DNA of 64,000 nt from Nonomuraea sp. SYSU D8015 (GTDB lineage: Bacteria; Actinomycetota; Actinomycetes; Streptosporangiales; Streptosporangiaceae), in assembly GCF_008065375.1 (NCBI RefSeq), contig NZ_MU084033.1, forward strand, positions 124,471-188,470. Direction: 5' to 3'. A program made the translations under genes and the position numbers. Below, piece after piece: positions 17,260 to 25,510 of the stretch (positions are counted from its first letter, which is position 1; every line of letters starts with the position of its first letter). The notes below the pieces were generated by a model. That model was not told where the DNA came from and did no database searches. It was given only the letters and a program-made list of their open reading frames with translations.

Positions 17260-18294
17260 TCAGGCGGCTGGTTGAGTCAGCTTGCCAACGAGGGCGAAGG
17301 CGCGTCGCCACTTCTCCTCGCGGACGGCCTGCTCGATCTCGCGTCGGTGGTGCTCCAGGACGCGCCTGCGAAGGTCGGCGGCGGGGGTGACGATGTCCCC
17401 GACAGCGAGCGTGTTGCCGACATGGATGAGGGTGTTGGGCCCCAGGCTCCAGGTGATGGAGTTGACGGCGGCGCATGCGGCCGCCACGGGGCACAACTCC
17501 CCCATGGACCATCCGTAGTCGTGCGGATTGAGGTCCAGGCGGCGCAGGACGAGCGCGACGGCGCGCATCATGCCGCCCGTGCCTGCCGCGGGCTCGTGGA
17601 ACCACGCGCCTGCGGGCAGGGCCTCGGGCTGGAGCAAGGCCGCCATCATGTTCGCCACGGCAGCCGGGGTGTGGTACTCGCCGCGCGACTTGCGCGCGGC
17701 CGGTGACCGGAATTCGGTCAAGACGTGACCCAGCACATCGCTTTCCGAGCGCCATTCGGGATCGACCTCGCCGGTGTAGGCGAGCAGTCCACCGCGCACA
17801 GCGGCGTGCACGGTTGCCTGCACGGCCTTGGCCTGGCGCTTGGCCTTCGCCTCACTGAGCCACTCGTGGATCGGGCGCGCGATCTCGATCCGGTAGGGGA
17901 ACTGCAGCCACGCCATGCCGTAGATGTCGCGCATGACCTGCAGGAGGTCCCCGCCTTCCAGGTTGAGCAGCTCCGCCTGCAGGTCTGGGCCGTCAGGGTC
18001 GGTTTGCCGTATCAGGGTGAGCGCCGCCACGATTCCGATCGGCATGTGGATGTCCTCGCCGTGGTGGTGACTGCCGTACCACGCTGCGGTGATCTTCTCG
18101 GCCAGGCGAGGCAGCGGGTCGGGTGTGCGCCGGTACGCTCGCCCCGCCGGCGGCCGCGTAGCGCCGATCTCAGGTACGGCCCGCAGCGTGGTGGGCGTGG
18201 GATCGGCCACGGTCGGCGCGTCCGCTCCGCCCTCCTGGCCGACGTTATGCCCGAATAGATCGAGCTGAAAGTTCAGATTGAGGTGAGGGTTCAC
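17260..18294 (-). CDS. N6-adenine methyltransferase-like protein lacking the catalytic NPPY motif
   Basis: 344 residues if started at GTG 18294 (VNPHLNLNFQLDLFG); upstream in-frame starts exist (ATG near 18380 and open to 18549), so the start is uncertain. Residues 205-242 match the type I/HsdM-type N6-methylase core: GEYHTPAAVANMM, then FHEPAAGTGGMMRAVAL, the AdoMet motif I. The protein ends about 100 residues later without an NPPY/NPPF catalytic motif, so it is probably a binding or regulatory pseudoenzyme. The QLDLF at residues 10-14 is a beta-clamp binding pentapeptide, at the same position as in the GP88 protein. It has a paralogue immediately upstream (18656). Confidence 0.65.
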   Translation of the reverse strand: MNPHLNLNFQLDLFGHNVGQEGGADAPTVADPTPTTLRAVPEIGATRPPAGRAYRRTPDPLPRLAEKITAAWYGSHHHGEDIHMPIGIVAALTLIRQTDPDGPDLQAELLNLEGGDLLQVMRDIYGMAWLQFPYRIEIARPIHEWLSEAKAKRQAKAVQATVHAAVRGGLLAYTGEVDPEWRSESDVLGHVLTEFRSPAARKSRGEYHTPAAVANMMAALLQPEALPAGAWFHEPAAGTGGMMRAVALVLRRLDLNPHDYGWSMGELCPVAAACAAVNSITWSLGPNTLIHVGNTLAVGDIVTPAADLRRRVLEHHRREIEQAVREEKWRRAFALVGKLTQPAA

Positions 18295-18540
18295 CTGGCC
18301 CCCCGCAGGGCGGTTCCGATGGGCCGGTACTCGACGGCGGCGGAAGGTGGCGGTTCGGGGCTCAGTGTCGATTGAGAGCATGCTGCAGTCCTGGCCATGA
18401 AGGCTCATCTCCGTTGAAGGGCAGTGAATCGGTTCCGGGGCGGCGCGCGGCCGCTGGTGGGCGTGCGGGGCCACGCCGCTCGCATAGGCGTCGATGCTGC
18501 GCGTACCGAACGCGGAAGGGGCGCGCGCGTCCCGGCATGG

Positions 18541-18572
18541 GAGAATCAAACCGGAAAATGCCTGCTTTTAGG
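18541..18572 (-). promoter_or_regulatory. Box copy upstream of the N6-methylase-like gene
   Basis: In gene direction CCTAAAAGCAGGCATTTTCC, then GGTTTGATTCTC. It matches the 33-bp box at most conserved positions. The TGGCA hairpin and CCGATCC element are not seen, and the leader to GTG 18294 would be about 250 nt long. Confidence 0.6.
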
Positions 18573-18602
18573 CTGTGCTCGGGCAGAGACTCCGAATGCG
18601 GC

Positions 18603-18635
18603 GATGGCGTGCCCCCTCATCGGGTGCACGCCATC
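18603..18635 (-). terminator. Terminator hairpin
   Basis: 10-bp arms GATGGCGTGC / GCACGCCATC, just downstream of the gene ending at 18656. Confidence 0.65.
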
Positions 18636-18655
18636 GTGGGGAGAAGCGGAGGCTA

Positions 18656-19549
18656 CTATGGCTGCTCCCGGGCCGTCCAGCGGTCGCGGCGCCATATCGA
18701 CGCCAGCGCCCCGAGGTCACGCACGCGCATCGCGTGCATCCAGACCTCGTTGCGGTGCCGTACCGCTGGCATATAGGGGTCCTCGGCCTGAAGGTAGTCG
18801 CCGACAAAGATGAGCACGTCCGGGCCCAGATCCCAGATGAGCGCGTTGACGGCGGCGCAGGCGGCTGCCAGCGCGTCCGATTCGCACATGAACCAACAGT
18901 GGTCGGCGGGGTCCCCACCCTGCTCGCGCAAGGCGAGAGCAAAAGCTCGCATGGTGGCCCCGGTGTGCGCGGCGGTGTCGATGATCCGCTGGCCCGGCGC
19001 GATGGATTCCGGCGCTCCCAACAGCCGTACCTGTAGATCGGTGAGGTAGGCGGGGGGCGCGTACTCCCCCAGCCGTGCACGGTCCTCGTCAGTGCGGAAA
19101 GCGTTCAGCACGGTCCCCAGCACATCCTCCTGGCAGCGCAGGCGCACGTCGGTCGTGGAGGTGTAACGGAACAGGCCAGCCTCCAGCGCCACACGGATCA
19201 CGTCGTGTACCGCGCGGCAGGTGGCAGGAGAGAGCGGTTCGTCGTCGTTGAGCCAGGTGTGCAGCGGCCGGGCAATCTCCACGATGTACGGCTGGTGCAC
19301 CCACAGGTTCGCCCAGATCGCTTGCAGCACCTCGACCAACTGGTCTGCTTCCACGGTAGCGAGGGCCCCAATCTGATCGCGGACGAGATCGGCGGGCTCC
19401 GGGCCTCGCTTCAGCAGAGCCAGGGCCGCGACAACACCCACGGGGATGGCGATGGTAGAGCCGCCGTGGGTGCGGTGCCACGCGGTGGCGATGCGAGCCG
19501 CGGCGGTGGTGACGTCCTGGGGCTCGCTCTGAGAATTGGATGCGTTCAT
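18656..19549 (-). CDS. Second, more degenerate N6-methyltransferase-like protein
   Basis: 297 residues from ATG 19549 (MNASNSQSEPQ), behind AAGGAGTGTC. It aligns along its length with the 17260 protein: PVGVVAALALL, EIARPLHTWL, ARLGEYAPPAYLTDLQ, TGATMRAFAL, and CAAVNALIWDLGPDVL. Motif I is degraded to IDTAAHTGATM, where EPAAGTGGM is expected, and there is no NPPY motif, so AdoMet binding is doubtful. The pair looks like a tandem duplication in which both copies keep the fold but not the chemistry. Confidence 0.65.
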   Translation of the reverse strand: MNASNSQSEPQDVTTAAARIATAWHRTHGGSTIAIPVGVVAALALLKRGPEPADLVRDQIGALATVEADQLVEVLQAIWANLWVHQPYIVEIARPLHTWLNDDEPLSPATCRAVHDVIRVALEAGLFRYTSTTDVRLRCQEDVLGTVLNAFRTDEDRARLGEYAPPAYLTDLQVRLLGAPESIAPGQRIIDTAAHTGATMRAFALALREQGGDPADHCWFMCESDALAAACAAVNALIWDLGPDVLIFVGDYLQAEDPYMPAVRHRNEVWMHAMRVRDLGALASIWRRDRWTAREQP

Positions 19550-19626
19550 GACACTCCTTGGTGATGAGAAGGACGTCGGCGGTTGTCCCGTACTGCACGA
19601 GACGCGGGAGAAGAACGCCTCGCGTG

Positions 19627-19659
19627 ACGGAAAATCCGTACCAGGCAAACGCCTCGTGG
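19627..19659 (-). promoter_or_regulatory. Weak box copy upstream of the second methylase-like gene
   Basis: CCACGAGGCGTTTGCC, then TGGTACGGATTTTCC in gene direction. It keeps AGGCGTTT and the -10-like TACGGAT but not CATAAA. The rest of the 308-bp gap 19550-19857 shows no other gene. Confidence 0.4.
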
Positions 19660-19857
19660 AGGTTTGTACCGCATGCTGTGCTGGTGCGGTGGGGACGTAC
19701 TGACAGCGCCACAATTCTGTTCGGTGTAGGCGATTTATGCCGGAACAACTTCACGGCGTTGTTATGTCGCGCGGCCTTTGCGTGCAAGAGCCAAACATGT
19801 CGGGCCGCTGGTCGCCTGTGGCGCGGGACACCATGGAATTGCGGGACTCACGGTTGC

Positions 19858-20112
19858 TCAGACACAAGAACCATCCGTGCAGTGGCAGTCCGCGAAGTAC
19901 GCGATGGGCTTGCGACCGTTCTCGTCGCCGTGACGCAAGCGTACGACCTTCCCCTGAGCGAATATGTCTCGGCAGTGCCGTTCGGTCAAGTAACGCTTGT
20001 GGACAGGCGCAAGAGCGTGGAACTCCTTCAGCCCCACGGCGAAGTCCTCGAAGATGCGCCCGCCGAGCTTGCCGCCACCGTTCTCGCCATGTCGGATCAC
20101 GTGATAGTGCAT
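19858..20112 (-). CDS. Small hypothetical protein
   Basis: 84 residues from ATG 20112, with AAAGGGGACCT upstream. It is His-rich (MHYHVIRHGENGGG) and ends ADCHCTDGSCV, a possible metal site. No family is recognised. Confidence 0.6.
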   Translation of the reverse strand: MHYHVIRHGENGGGKLGGRIFEDFAVGLKEFHALAPVHKRYLTERHCRDIFAQGKVVRLRHGDENGRKPIAYFADCHCTDGSCV

Positions 20113-20189
20113 AGGTCCCCTTTCTGTATAGATTCAGGCCGACCTTGAAGGTTTGCGCATGGGAATGCTCGACTACTGAAGCTGCTTCG

Positions 20190-20285
20190 GGAGCGCGTAG
20201 AGAGGGTCCCATAGCGCCTTTGCTCGCGCCGTAGAAGCCAAGAGTCCTGCCCTGCAGGCAGAACGTCCTGGTCTCCTGCCACTGG
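20190..20285 (-). pseudogene. Remnant of a paralogue of the 21980 gene
   Basis: In one minus-strand frame the sequence reads WQETRTFCLQGRTLGFYG, which matches WQPTRAFRLQDRTLSFYG in the intact gene at 21980-22579. No start, stop or further homology is seen, so this is a decayed fragment. Confidence 0.65.
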
Positions 20286-20338
20286 TGTCACCGCGCAGGT
20301 TCGCCTTGCCCCCACTTGATTGATCCTTTCGGGGAAGG

Positions 20339-20368
20339 CGCGGGGTAAGCGTTGGCGCTTACCCCGCG
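20339..20368 (-). terminator. Terminator hairpin
   Basis: 13-bp arms CGCGGGGTAAGCG / CGCTTACCCCGCG with loop TTGG, just downstream of the gene ending at 20379. Confidence 0.75.
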
Positions 20369-20378
20369 CGGTGGGTGG

Positions 20379-20603
20379 TTAGCTCTGGTCGGTTGGGCTG
20401 TCGGCCAGGGTCTCCGGCGCGTCCGACTCGGCCGGGGCCGCGACCACGAAACCGAGCCTGATCCGTAGCTCTTCGGTGGTGTAGGACCGGCCGCTATCGT
20501 CCGGGATCTCGACGTTGGCCATTGCGTGGCTGATGGCGGCGGCGTGGCACTGGGTACGGTCGTGCCCGCACTCGGGGGACGTCGGGCACTGGAGGAACTG
20601 CAT
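20379..20603 (-). CDS. Small Cys/His protein
   Basis: 74 residues from ATG 20603, behind GAAAGGATCATCA. The N-terminal MQFLQCPTSPECGHDRTQCH has a likely zinc site. The acidic tail ends SPTDQS. A near-copy of the tail lies upstream at 20637-20777. Confidence 0.6.
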   Translation of the reverse strand: MQFLQCPTSPECGHDRTQCHAAAISHAMANVEIPDDSGRSYTTEELRIRLGFVVAAPAESDAPETLADSPTDQS

Positions 20604-20636
20604 TGATGATCCTTTCGGGGAAGGCGCGGTGGGTGG

Positions 20637-20777
20637 TTAGCTCTGGTCGGTGGCGCTGTCGGCCGGGGTCTCCGGCGCGTCCGACCCGGCCGGGGTCTGC
20701 GGTGTGGGCGGCGCGGGAGCCGGAGGTGGGCCGGTCGGTGCTGCGGGATTTGTGGTGCGGTGGGCACGCAGGGGCCT
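20637..20777 (-). pseudogene. Tail remnant of a paralogue of the 20379 gene
   Basis: The minus-strand frame ends AGSDAPETPADSATDQS, almost the same as AESDAPETLADSPTDQS at the end of the intact gene. An in-frame stop precedes it and there is no start. The leader-like bases after it repeat those after the intact copy, so it was left by a tandem duplication. Confidence 0.65.
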
Positions 20778-20797
20778 TCACAGTGCCTCGTTGTTCG

Positions 20798-21079
20798 CTA
20801 CTCGGCGGGCTCGCGCCAGTCGATCCAACTGCTGGTGCGGGCATCCTGCAGGCCGAGCGCGACAGGGTTGACCATGTGGTAGCCCTCGCACCCAACGACC
20901 ACGTACGGAGGGATCACGACGTGATCCGGGTCTAGGGCGGGCTCCTGCCCGCACTCGCTGCACCGTGATGTGAGCCAGGGCGCGATCGCTTCAGCCCAGC
21001 CTGGGTTGCTGAGAACCTTGCGCACCTGTGCGACGTACCGGGCCTGCGCTTCGTCGCGATCGTTCATCTTCTCGGGCAT
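20798..21079 (-). CDS. Small hypothetical protein with a CSECG site
   Basis: 93 residues from ATG 21079 (MPEKMNDRDEAQ); GTG 21088 and ATG 21067 are alternatives. It has SRCSECGQEPAL, then VVGCEGYHMVNPV, which could form a zinc site. No family is recognised. Confidence 0.55.
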   Translation of the reverse strand: MPEKMNDRDEAQARYVAQVRKVLSNPGWAEAIAPWLTSRCSECGQEPALDPDHVVIPPYVVVGCEGYHMVNPVALGLQDARTSSWIDWREPAE

Positions 21080-21127
21080 GGTGATCACCGCCGGTGTGGG
21101 GACGGCATCTGGTCACGAGGACATGCT

Positions 21128-21159
21128 GTGTCTAGGGCCGCACCGGCGGCCCGAGACAC
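21128..21159 (-). terminator. Terminator hairpin
   Basis: 13-nt arms GTGTCTAGGGCCG / CGGCCCGAGACAC with one mismatch, just downstream of the gene ending at 21169. Confidence 0.65.
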
Positions 21160-21168
21160 GGCGATCGG

Positions 21169-21813
21169 TCAGCTGTAGTGCTTGCTCAGCAACGTCAGGA
21201 GCTCGTCGACGAATTCGGGATCGGACGCCTTCGCCATGCCGAATTCCACACCGAGGCTCAGTCCGTCATCGTCGCTGTAGATGTCGAACACTCCGTGCGG
21301 CCCGTCAGGATGGCCGAAGCCGATGCTGCGGTGATCGGGGAACAGTCCCGGTGGGCGGACCCGGGCCGAGGGCAGCCGTTCCGCGAACGTCTGAGCCAGG
21401 CGGGCCGCTTCGCTCGCGCGCTGTGCCGCGCGCTGGTCGGACTGGAGGGTCTCAGTCGTCTCGCGGGTGTAGCGGGGCAGAAGCTCTTTGACCAGTCGGG
21501 ATGTGACGGCGTGGGGCGGGCGAGTCATCTTGGTCTGGATGTATGACCCTCTGTCGCAGCCGTAGGTCCCGAGCTCCGCTCGCGGGCTCAGACCGGTGAA
21601 CGTGAGCTGATTGCGGGCGCAGTCGCCGTGGGTCTTGTGGTGGATCAGGATCCGCAAGTCCCCCTTGACGATCAGGTACTGGTGGGTGCGGCTTCCCTCG
21701 CGCTGCCAGGTCTCGACCGTCCAGCCATCGTTCAGTTCGGCTGCGACGCCGTCAGCCAGCGCTTTGACCGTGGCGTCGTCGGCGTACATTATCGGGTGCC
21801 AGATCATGTGCAT
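21169..21813 (-). CDS. Hypothetical protein, 214 aa
   Basis: Starts at ATG 21813, with GAGAGGAAGC upstream. The N-terminal half is a beta-rich module (WTVETWQREGSRTHQYLIV, then GDLRILIHHKTHGD). A helical basic linker (SDQRAAQRASEAARLAQTF) separates it from a C-terminal piece with FGHPDGPHGVFDIYSDDDG. I do not recognise the family. Confidence 0.6.
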   Translation of the reverse strand: MHMIWHPIMYADDATVKALADGVAAELNDGWTVETWQREGSRTHQYLIVKGDLRILIHHKTHGDCARNQLTFTGLSPRAELGTYGCDRGSYIQTKMTRPPHAVTSRLVKELLPRYTRETTETLQSDQRAAQRASEAARLAQTFAERLPSARVRPPGLFPDHRSIGFGHPDGPHGVFDIYSDDDGLSLGVEFGMAKASDPEFVDELLTLLSKHYS

Positions 21814-21930
21814 GCTTCCTCTCGTGATCGACTCTCTGGTGTGGTGCGTGCCGCTGCCCGGCCGGCGCCATCGGCAAGCGGCGGCCCGCGGGTGTGTGAC
21901 AGGCGGGGGTGGGGCGATCGGGTAGGGAGC

Positions 21931-21961
21931 CGGAAGGCTCGGCAGATGCCGGAGCCTTCCG
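21931..21961 (-). terminator. Terminator hairpin
   Basis: 10-bp arms CGGAAGGCTC / GAGCCTTCCG around an 11-nt loop, downstream of the gene ending at 21980. Confidence 0.65.
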
Positions 21962-21979
21962 AACTCGTGATCGGGCGTT

Positions 21980-22579
21980 CTAGTCCGACGCGGGAGCGTC
22001 TTCCGTCACGTCGCGGACTTCGAGGTTGTCAAGCTCGCCGATCTTGGCGCGGCCGTCCATGAGATCCTCGAACCACTGGTCCGCGTGCTCGTCGGCCCAC
22101 AGCTCCAGCGCCTTCTGATTCGTGACCAGCTCGCCGGGCACGCTGAGGTCTACCTCTTGCGCATAGCGCCATTGCCGCGTGCCGTAGAAGCTCAGCGTCC
22201 TGTCCTGCAGGCGGAATGCCCTTGTCGGTTGCCATAGAAGCCAGGCGTGTTCGCGCAGGTAGGAGTCGGTAACGAAGTACGGGCTTGTGTAGTCGCCTGA
22301 GTTTCCCGGCTCGGCAACGAACCCTGTCATGTCGGCGACCTGGGCCCACTGCGTGCATTGAGCGCGGTCGTGGTCGGGGCAGAGGCGCTCGACGGTGAGG
22401 CGGTAGAGGTGGCGGTCGCCGCTGGCGAGGGCTTCGGTGTCCCTGCGGGCGATGACGGGGTCACCGTCAGGTTCGTACTGGGATGCGGGGCACGTGGAAA
22501 CGAAAAGACGGAAGAGGGTGTCCCGCCGTTGCAGACGTGCCGCCAAGATTGATGCCTTGGTGAACGAAACATGGCGCAT
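21980..22579 (-). CDS. Hypothetical protein, 199 aa, with a decayed paralogue nearby
   Basis: Starts at ATG 22579 (MRHVSFTKASILAARL), with AAGAAGGGA about 12 bases upstream. LCPDHDRAQCTQW resembles the CGHDRTQCH motif of the 20379 protein. The C-terminus is acidic (IGELDNLEVRDVTEDAP). A fragment of a second copy is at 20190-20285. Just upstream is a small hairpin TGCCGC / GCGGCA. Confidence 0.6.
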   Translation of the reverse strand: MRHVSFTKASILAARLQRRDTLFRLFVSTCPASQYEPDGDPVIARRDTEALASGDRHLYRLTVERLCPDHDRAQCTQWAQVADMTGFVAEPGNSGDYTSPYFVTDSYLREHAWLLWQPTRAFRLQDRTLSFYGTRQWRYAQEVDLSVPGELVTNQKALELWADEHADQWFEDLMDGRAKIGELDNLEVRDVTEDAPASD

Positions 22580-22643
22580 GCGAATTGTAGGTCCCTTCTT
22601 GTTATGGGTGGCGTGCCGCAGCGGCGGCATTGAGCGGATTCGA

Positions 22644-23165
22644 TTAGTGGGTGTGTCCCGGGGAGTGCGGACCGCTAGGCCACAACCACACATATCCGTG
22701 TTCTGACTCCGGTGACGGCCGGGCGAAGAGTGCACATGTCGCGAAGCCAACGGGAGCGCCCTCAACGGTGGTGAAAGTGGAGGGACGTGTCGGCGAAGGG
22801 TGATAGGTGACGCGCACCATGTGCCGCAGGTCGAAGCGGTCGGAGATGATGCCGGGAAGGTTCGTCAGTTCGAACACTTCTGGTTCGAGGGGTTCGTTCT
22901 CGTTCCATACGAGGGTGAAGGCGGAGATGACTTCGCCGGTGACCCATGCGTGCACGGAGCGCTGTCGTGAGCGCTGATATCGCGCCCTGCCTTTGGCGGA
23001 GACGTGGAACGTGACGTTGCGCAGGATAATAGCTTCTGCATCGGCGATGACCCGGCGGGCCATTGGGCCTGATCGGGCGGTTACGGAGTAGGTGCATTTA
23101 TGCAGGTTGTAGTGCACTTTTACCGGAAGCCCCAGGGGAAGGATATCGGTGGGGTAGAAGGGCAT
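22644..23165 (-). CDS. Hypothetical protein, 173 aa
   Basis: Starts at ATG 23165. It is mainly beta, with VHYNLHKCTYSVTARSG and MVRVTYHPSPTRPSTF. No catalytic or metal motif is clear. Its leader is about 137 nt long from the box at 23303-23335 and contains CACCGATCCAGAG, close to the CCGATCCGAAGG element. Confidence 0.6.
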   Translation of the reverse strand: MPFYPTDILPLGLPVKVHYNLHKCTYSVTARSGPMARRVIADAEAIILRNVTFHVSAKGRARYQRSRQRSVHAWVTGEVISAFTLVWNENEPLEPEVFELTNLPGIISDRFDLRHMVRVTYHPSPTRPSTFTTVEGAPVGFATCALFARPSPESEHGYVWLWPSGPHSPGHTH

Positions 23166-23302
23166 GGTCGTCTCCGGCGTGAGGTCGGTGGTGATGGAGC
23201 GGCGAGGTCAGACGGGTGCTCAGAACGTCGCGTGCGTGAATGCCGCCAGTGCTCTGGATCGGTGAATGGAAAGGGGGCGGCGGGGCGATAGCGCTCCTCG
23301 CC

Positions 23303-23335
23303 GTGAGAATCAAACCAGCAAATGCATCCTTATGG
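23303..23335 (-). promoter_or_regulatory. Box copy upstream of the 22644 gene
   Basis: CCATAAGGATGCATTTGC, then TGGTTTGATTCTCAC in gene direction; 33 bp long, with the TTTGAT position as a -10-like element. Confidence 0.65.
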
Positions 23336-23480
23336 GGTGCGCCTGTGTGGCTCGGCGTTCTGGTGCGTGCGGCGGCTGACGCGTGGGGTCGTGAGGAGAG
23401 GCGTGGTGGCTGGCGCGCGTTTCGGCGTGTGGCGATGTCGGCCTCTGGCCAGATGCCGCTGCCAGCGACCTCGGACGGGA

Positions 23481-23510
23481 GGGGGCGGGGCGGGTGTCCG
23501 TCCCGCCCCC
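23481..23510 (-). terminator. GC-rich terminator hairpin
   Basis: 9-bp arms GGGGGCGGG / CCCGCCCCC, just downstream of the methyltransferase gene ending at 23522. Confidence 0.6.
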
Positions 23511-23521
23511 GGTTGTTGGTC

Positions 23522-25249
23522 TCAGCGCTCCAGCGTTGCTCTCAAGTGTTGGCCGATCCAGTAGGCGGCGTTCGTGGAGACGGCGTTGCCTGCCTGGGCC
23601 GTTCTCTCGGTGGAGCCTCCGGTGACTTGGTAGATGTGGGGGAAGTTCTGGGCTTCGAGGTTCTCGTCGCTGCTGACCATGCGGTAGCGCACATCGTTGA
23701 TGTCGATGGCTGGGGTGGCGAGCGCGGCCGAGTCCTTGGTGCTCAGCGTGGGTAGGGGCTGCTGGGAGTTCTTGGGCTTGCTGCGTTTGCGGTAGGGGAT
23801 GACGAGCCGGTGACCGTCGTTCCAGTGCAGGTGGTCGCTCGGGGTGGCGAGGTAGGCGTGGTTGCCGCCCGCCACGAGAGTGCAGAAGGGGTGGCTCGCG
23901 GGACGGGTAGTGGAGCCGCCGCCGTGCAGTTCGACCACGTAGGGCTCGATACAGCAGGCAATGGCGTCGGTGTCGCGGGTCATCCGGGTGGGCATGGGCT
24001 GCGACACGGGCTGCTCGGCGCGTTTGTTGCCGCCCACCTGGACCAGGAAGGTCGCGTCCAGCGCGGTGAGTCCGTCGCCGCCCTTCTGCGTCCTGGTGCT
24101 GAAGGCGTTTTCGGCGGCCAGGTAGTGGCGGCCCTCGTGGTCGCCGTGGCTGACCTGGAAGATGGTCGGCCCTTCGCGCATCATCTGCATTCCGCGGGTG
24201 ATCTTGGCGAGCGTGTTGGGTGCGAGGTCCGGCAGACCGAGGTCGCGTCGTTCCCCGATCTTGGGGCCCAGGTTTTCCCAGCGGATGACGCTGATGGCTG
24301 GGCGGACCCAAGGCTCGACGACGGGGTTGGTGTGGGGTCGGCTGGTGTTGGGACAGGTGTAGACGTATTGGCCGCTGGGCCCGTACTTGCCGATGTTTCC
24401 GTACGTCTTGGTGACCTTGGTCTTCTTCCACGTTTGACGGGCGCGCACGTTCGTCCCGCAGTCGAAGCAGTAGGCCAGTGGCCGGGGGGCGAATGTCGGC
24501 ATCTTGAAGTCCTTGCGGACGAAGACGACATAAATGCGGTCACGCCACTGCGGTGCCGAGCGGTAGTGCGGGTCGTCGTTGCAGAGGTGCGCAGAGTTGG
24601 CGCTGACGATTTTGTACTTGTAGCCGAGTAGTTTGAACGCTCTCAGCCACAGAGGGAAGAGCGGCCAATCGGTGACGAACTCGAACACGTTCTCCACGAC
24701 GATGGCCTTGAAGCGCCACAATTCGGTGGCGCGGACCACATCCCATCCGGTGACGCGGGTGCGTTCCCAGCCAGCGTCGTCGATGTCGTCCTCGTCGACG
24801 TCGAACCGGTCGGCCATGCTCGGGTCGTTGCCGCGCACCTTCTGCGTACCACCGGCAGGGCTGCCCTCGGTGCAGATGACCGAGGCCCACAGCACGTCCA
24901 CGCTGCGCGGCAACCGGCGCATGTCGTAGCCGTTGAGGTCCATGCATTTGTGATCGGCCAGCCGGAAATTGGCGCCATGTGTCTCGATGGCGCGGAACCA
25001 GTGATTAATACCGAGCAGCAGCTCGAACCCGGCGGCGGTCATGCCGATGGACGATCCGCCCGCTCCGCAGAAGAAATCCACGAAGGTCAATCCGCTGGGT
25101 TGGGCGGGGGTCCAATTGCTGGTCCACAGGTCAGGAACGAAGCGGTCGTATGCGTAGAGCGGCTTGTTTGCAGAACCGTCGGGCATGCCGACGAGCGGAC
25201 TCCAGGGTGCCGATTCCTCGGCTTCCCGTTTCTTGGTGATGCGGCTCAC
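23522..25249 (-). CDS. C5-cytosine DNA methyltransferase with a divergent catalytic loop
   Basis: 575 residues from GTG 25249, behind CCGATCCGAAAGG. Motif I is FVDFFCGAGGSSIGM (56-70), ENV of motif VI is at 186-188, the motif VIII pattern PQWRDRIYVVF at 233, and the C-terminal motif X GNAVSTNAAYWIG is near the end. Where PPCQ should be, the sequence is SVICTEGSPAGG (123-134): the cysteine is kept but the PPCQ frame is not, a form I associate with methylases of actinophages. A four-cysteine segment (CFDCG, then YTCPN) in the middle may bind zinc. Methylation of C in host or element DNA is expected; the site is unknown. The gene has a leader of the shared class. Confidence 0.8.
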   Translation of the reverse strand: MSRITKKREAEESAPWSPLVGMPDGSANKPLYAYDRFVPDLWTSNWTPAQPSGLTFVDFFCGAGGSSIGMTAAGFELLLGINHWFRAIETHGANFRLADHKCMDLNGYDMRRLPRSVDVLWASVICTEGSPAGGTQKVRGNDPSMADRFDVDEDDIDDAGWERTRVTGWDVVRATELWRFKAIVVENVFEFVTDWPLFPLWLRAFKLLGYKYKIVSANSAHLCNDDPHYRSAPQWRDRIYVVFVRKDFKMPTFAPRPLAYCFDCGTNVRARQTWKKTKVTKTYGNIGKYGPSGQYVYTCPNTSRPHTNPVVEPWVRPAISVIRWENLGPKIGERRDLGLPDLAPNTLAKITRGMQMMREGPTIFQVSHGDHEGRHYLAAENAFSTRTQKGGDGLTALDATFLVQVGGNKRAEQPVSQPMPTRMTRDTDAIACCIEPYVVELHGGGSTTRPASHPFCTLVAGGNHAYLATPSDHLHWNDGHRLVIPYRKRSKPKNSQQPLPTLSTKDSAALATPAIDINDVRYRMVSSDENLEAQNFPHIYQVTGGSTERTAQAGNAVSTNAAYWIGQHLRATLER

Positions 25250-25332
25250 TGAGTGAGACCTTTCGGATCGGAATTAATTGCTAAGGGGTGCCAATCCCTG
25301 ACGAATTAATACCGGAATTTCTTTATTGCTGG
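25250..25332 (-). promoter_or_regulatory. Repeated leader, copy 4 (C5-methyltransferase)
   Basis: A diverged box (CAATAAAGAAATTCC, then GGTATTAATTCGTC) is followed by a short hairpin AGGG / CCCT with loop ATTGGCAC (25284-25299). CCGATCCGAAAGG precedes the GTG start. TATTAAT is a good -10 candidate. Confidence 0.6.
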
Positions 25333-25351
25333 TTTTGAAGTAAATGGGAAA

Positions 25352-25374
25352 GGGCCCCGCCGGTGGCGGGGCCC
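25352..25374 (-). terminator. Terminator hairpin
   Basis: 10-bp perfect arms GGGCCCCGCC / GGCGGGGCCC around GGT, located after the 25511 gene and its tail remnant. Confidence 0.75.
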
Positions 25375-25451
25375 TGAGAGATTTGGACCGGATGTATTGC
25401 GGTCTTCGGCGCTGGGACTGATTGGCGCCGTGTGAGTTTGGTGCGCAGCCT

Positions 25452-25507
25452 GTAGGTGCAGGCGAAGAGGATGAGATCCTCCACCACGTCGGGCGATTAC
25501 CGAGAGA
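25452..25507 (-). pseudogene. Tail remnant of a paralogue of the 25511 gene
   Basis: Right after the stop of the intact gene, the minus strand reads NLSR, stop, SPDVVEDLILFACTY, matching DLSQYSSDQVNDLILLACTY of that gene. The nonsense codon and missing start show that it is decayed. Confidence 0.7.
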
Positions 25508-25510
25508 GGT

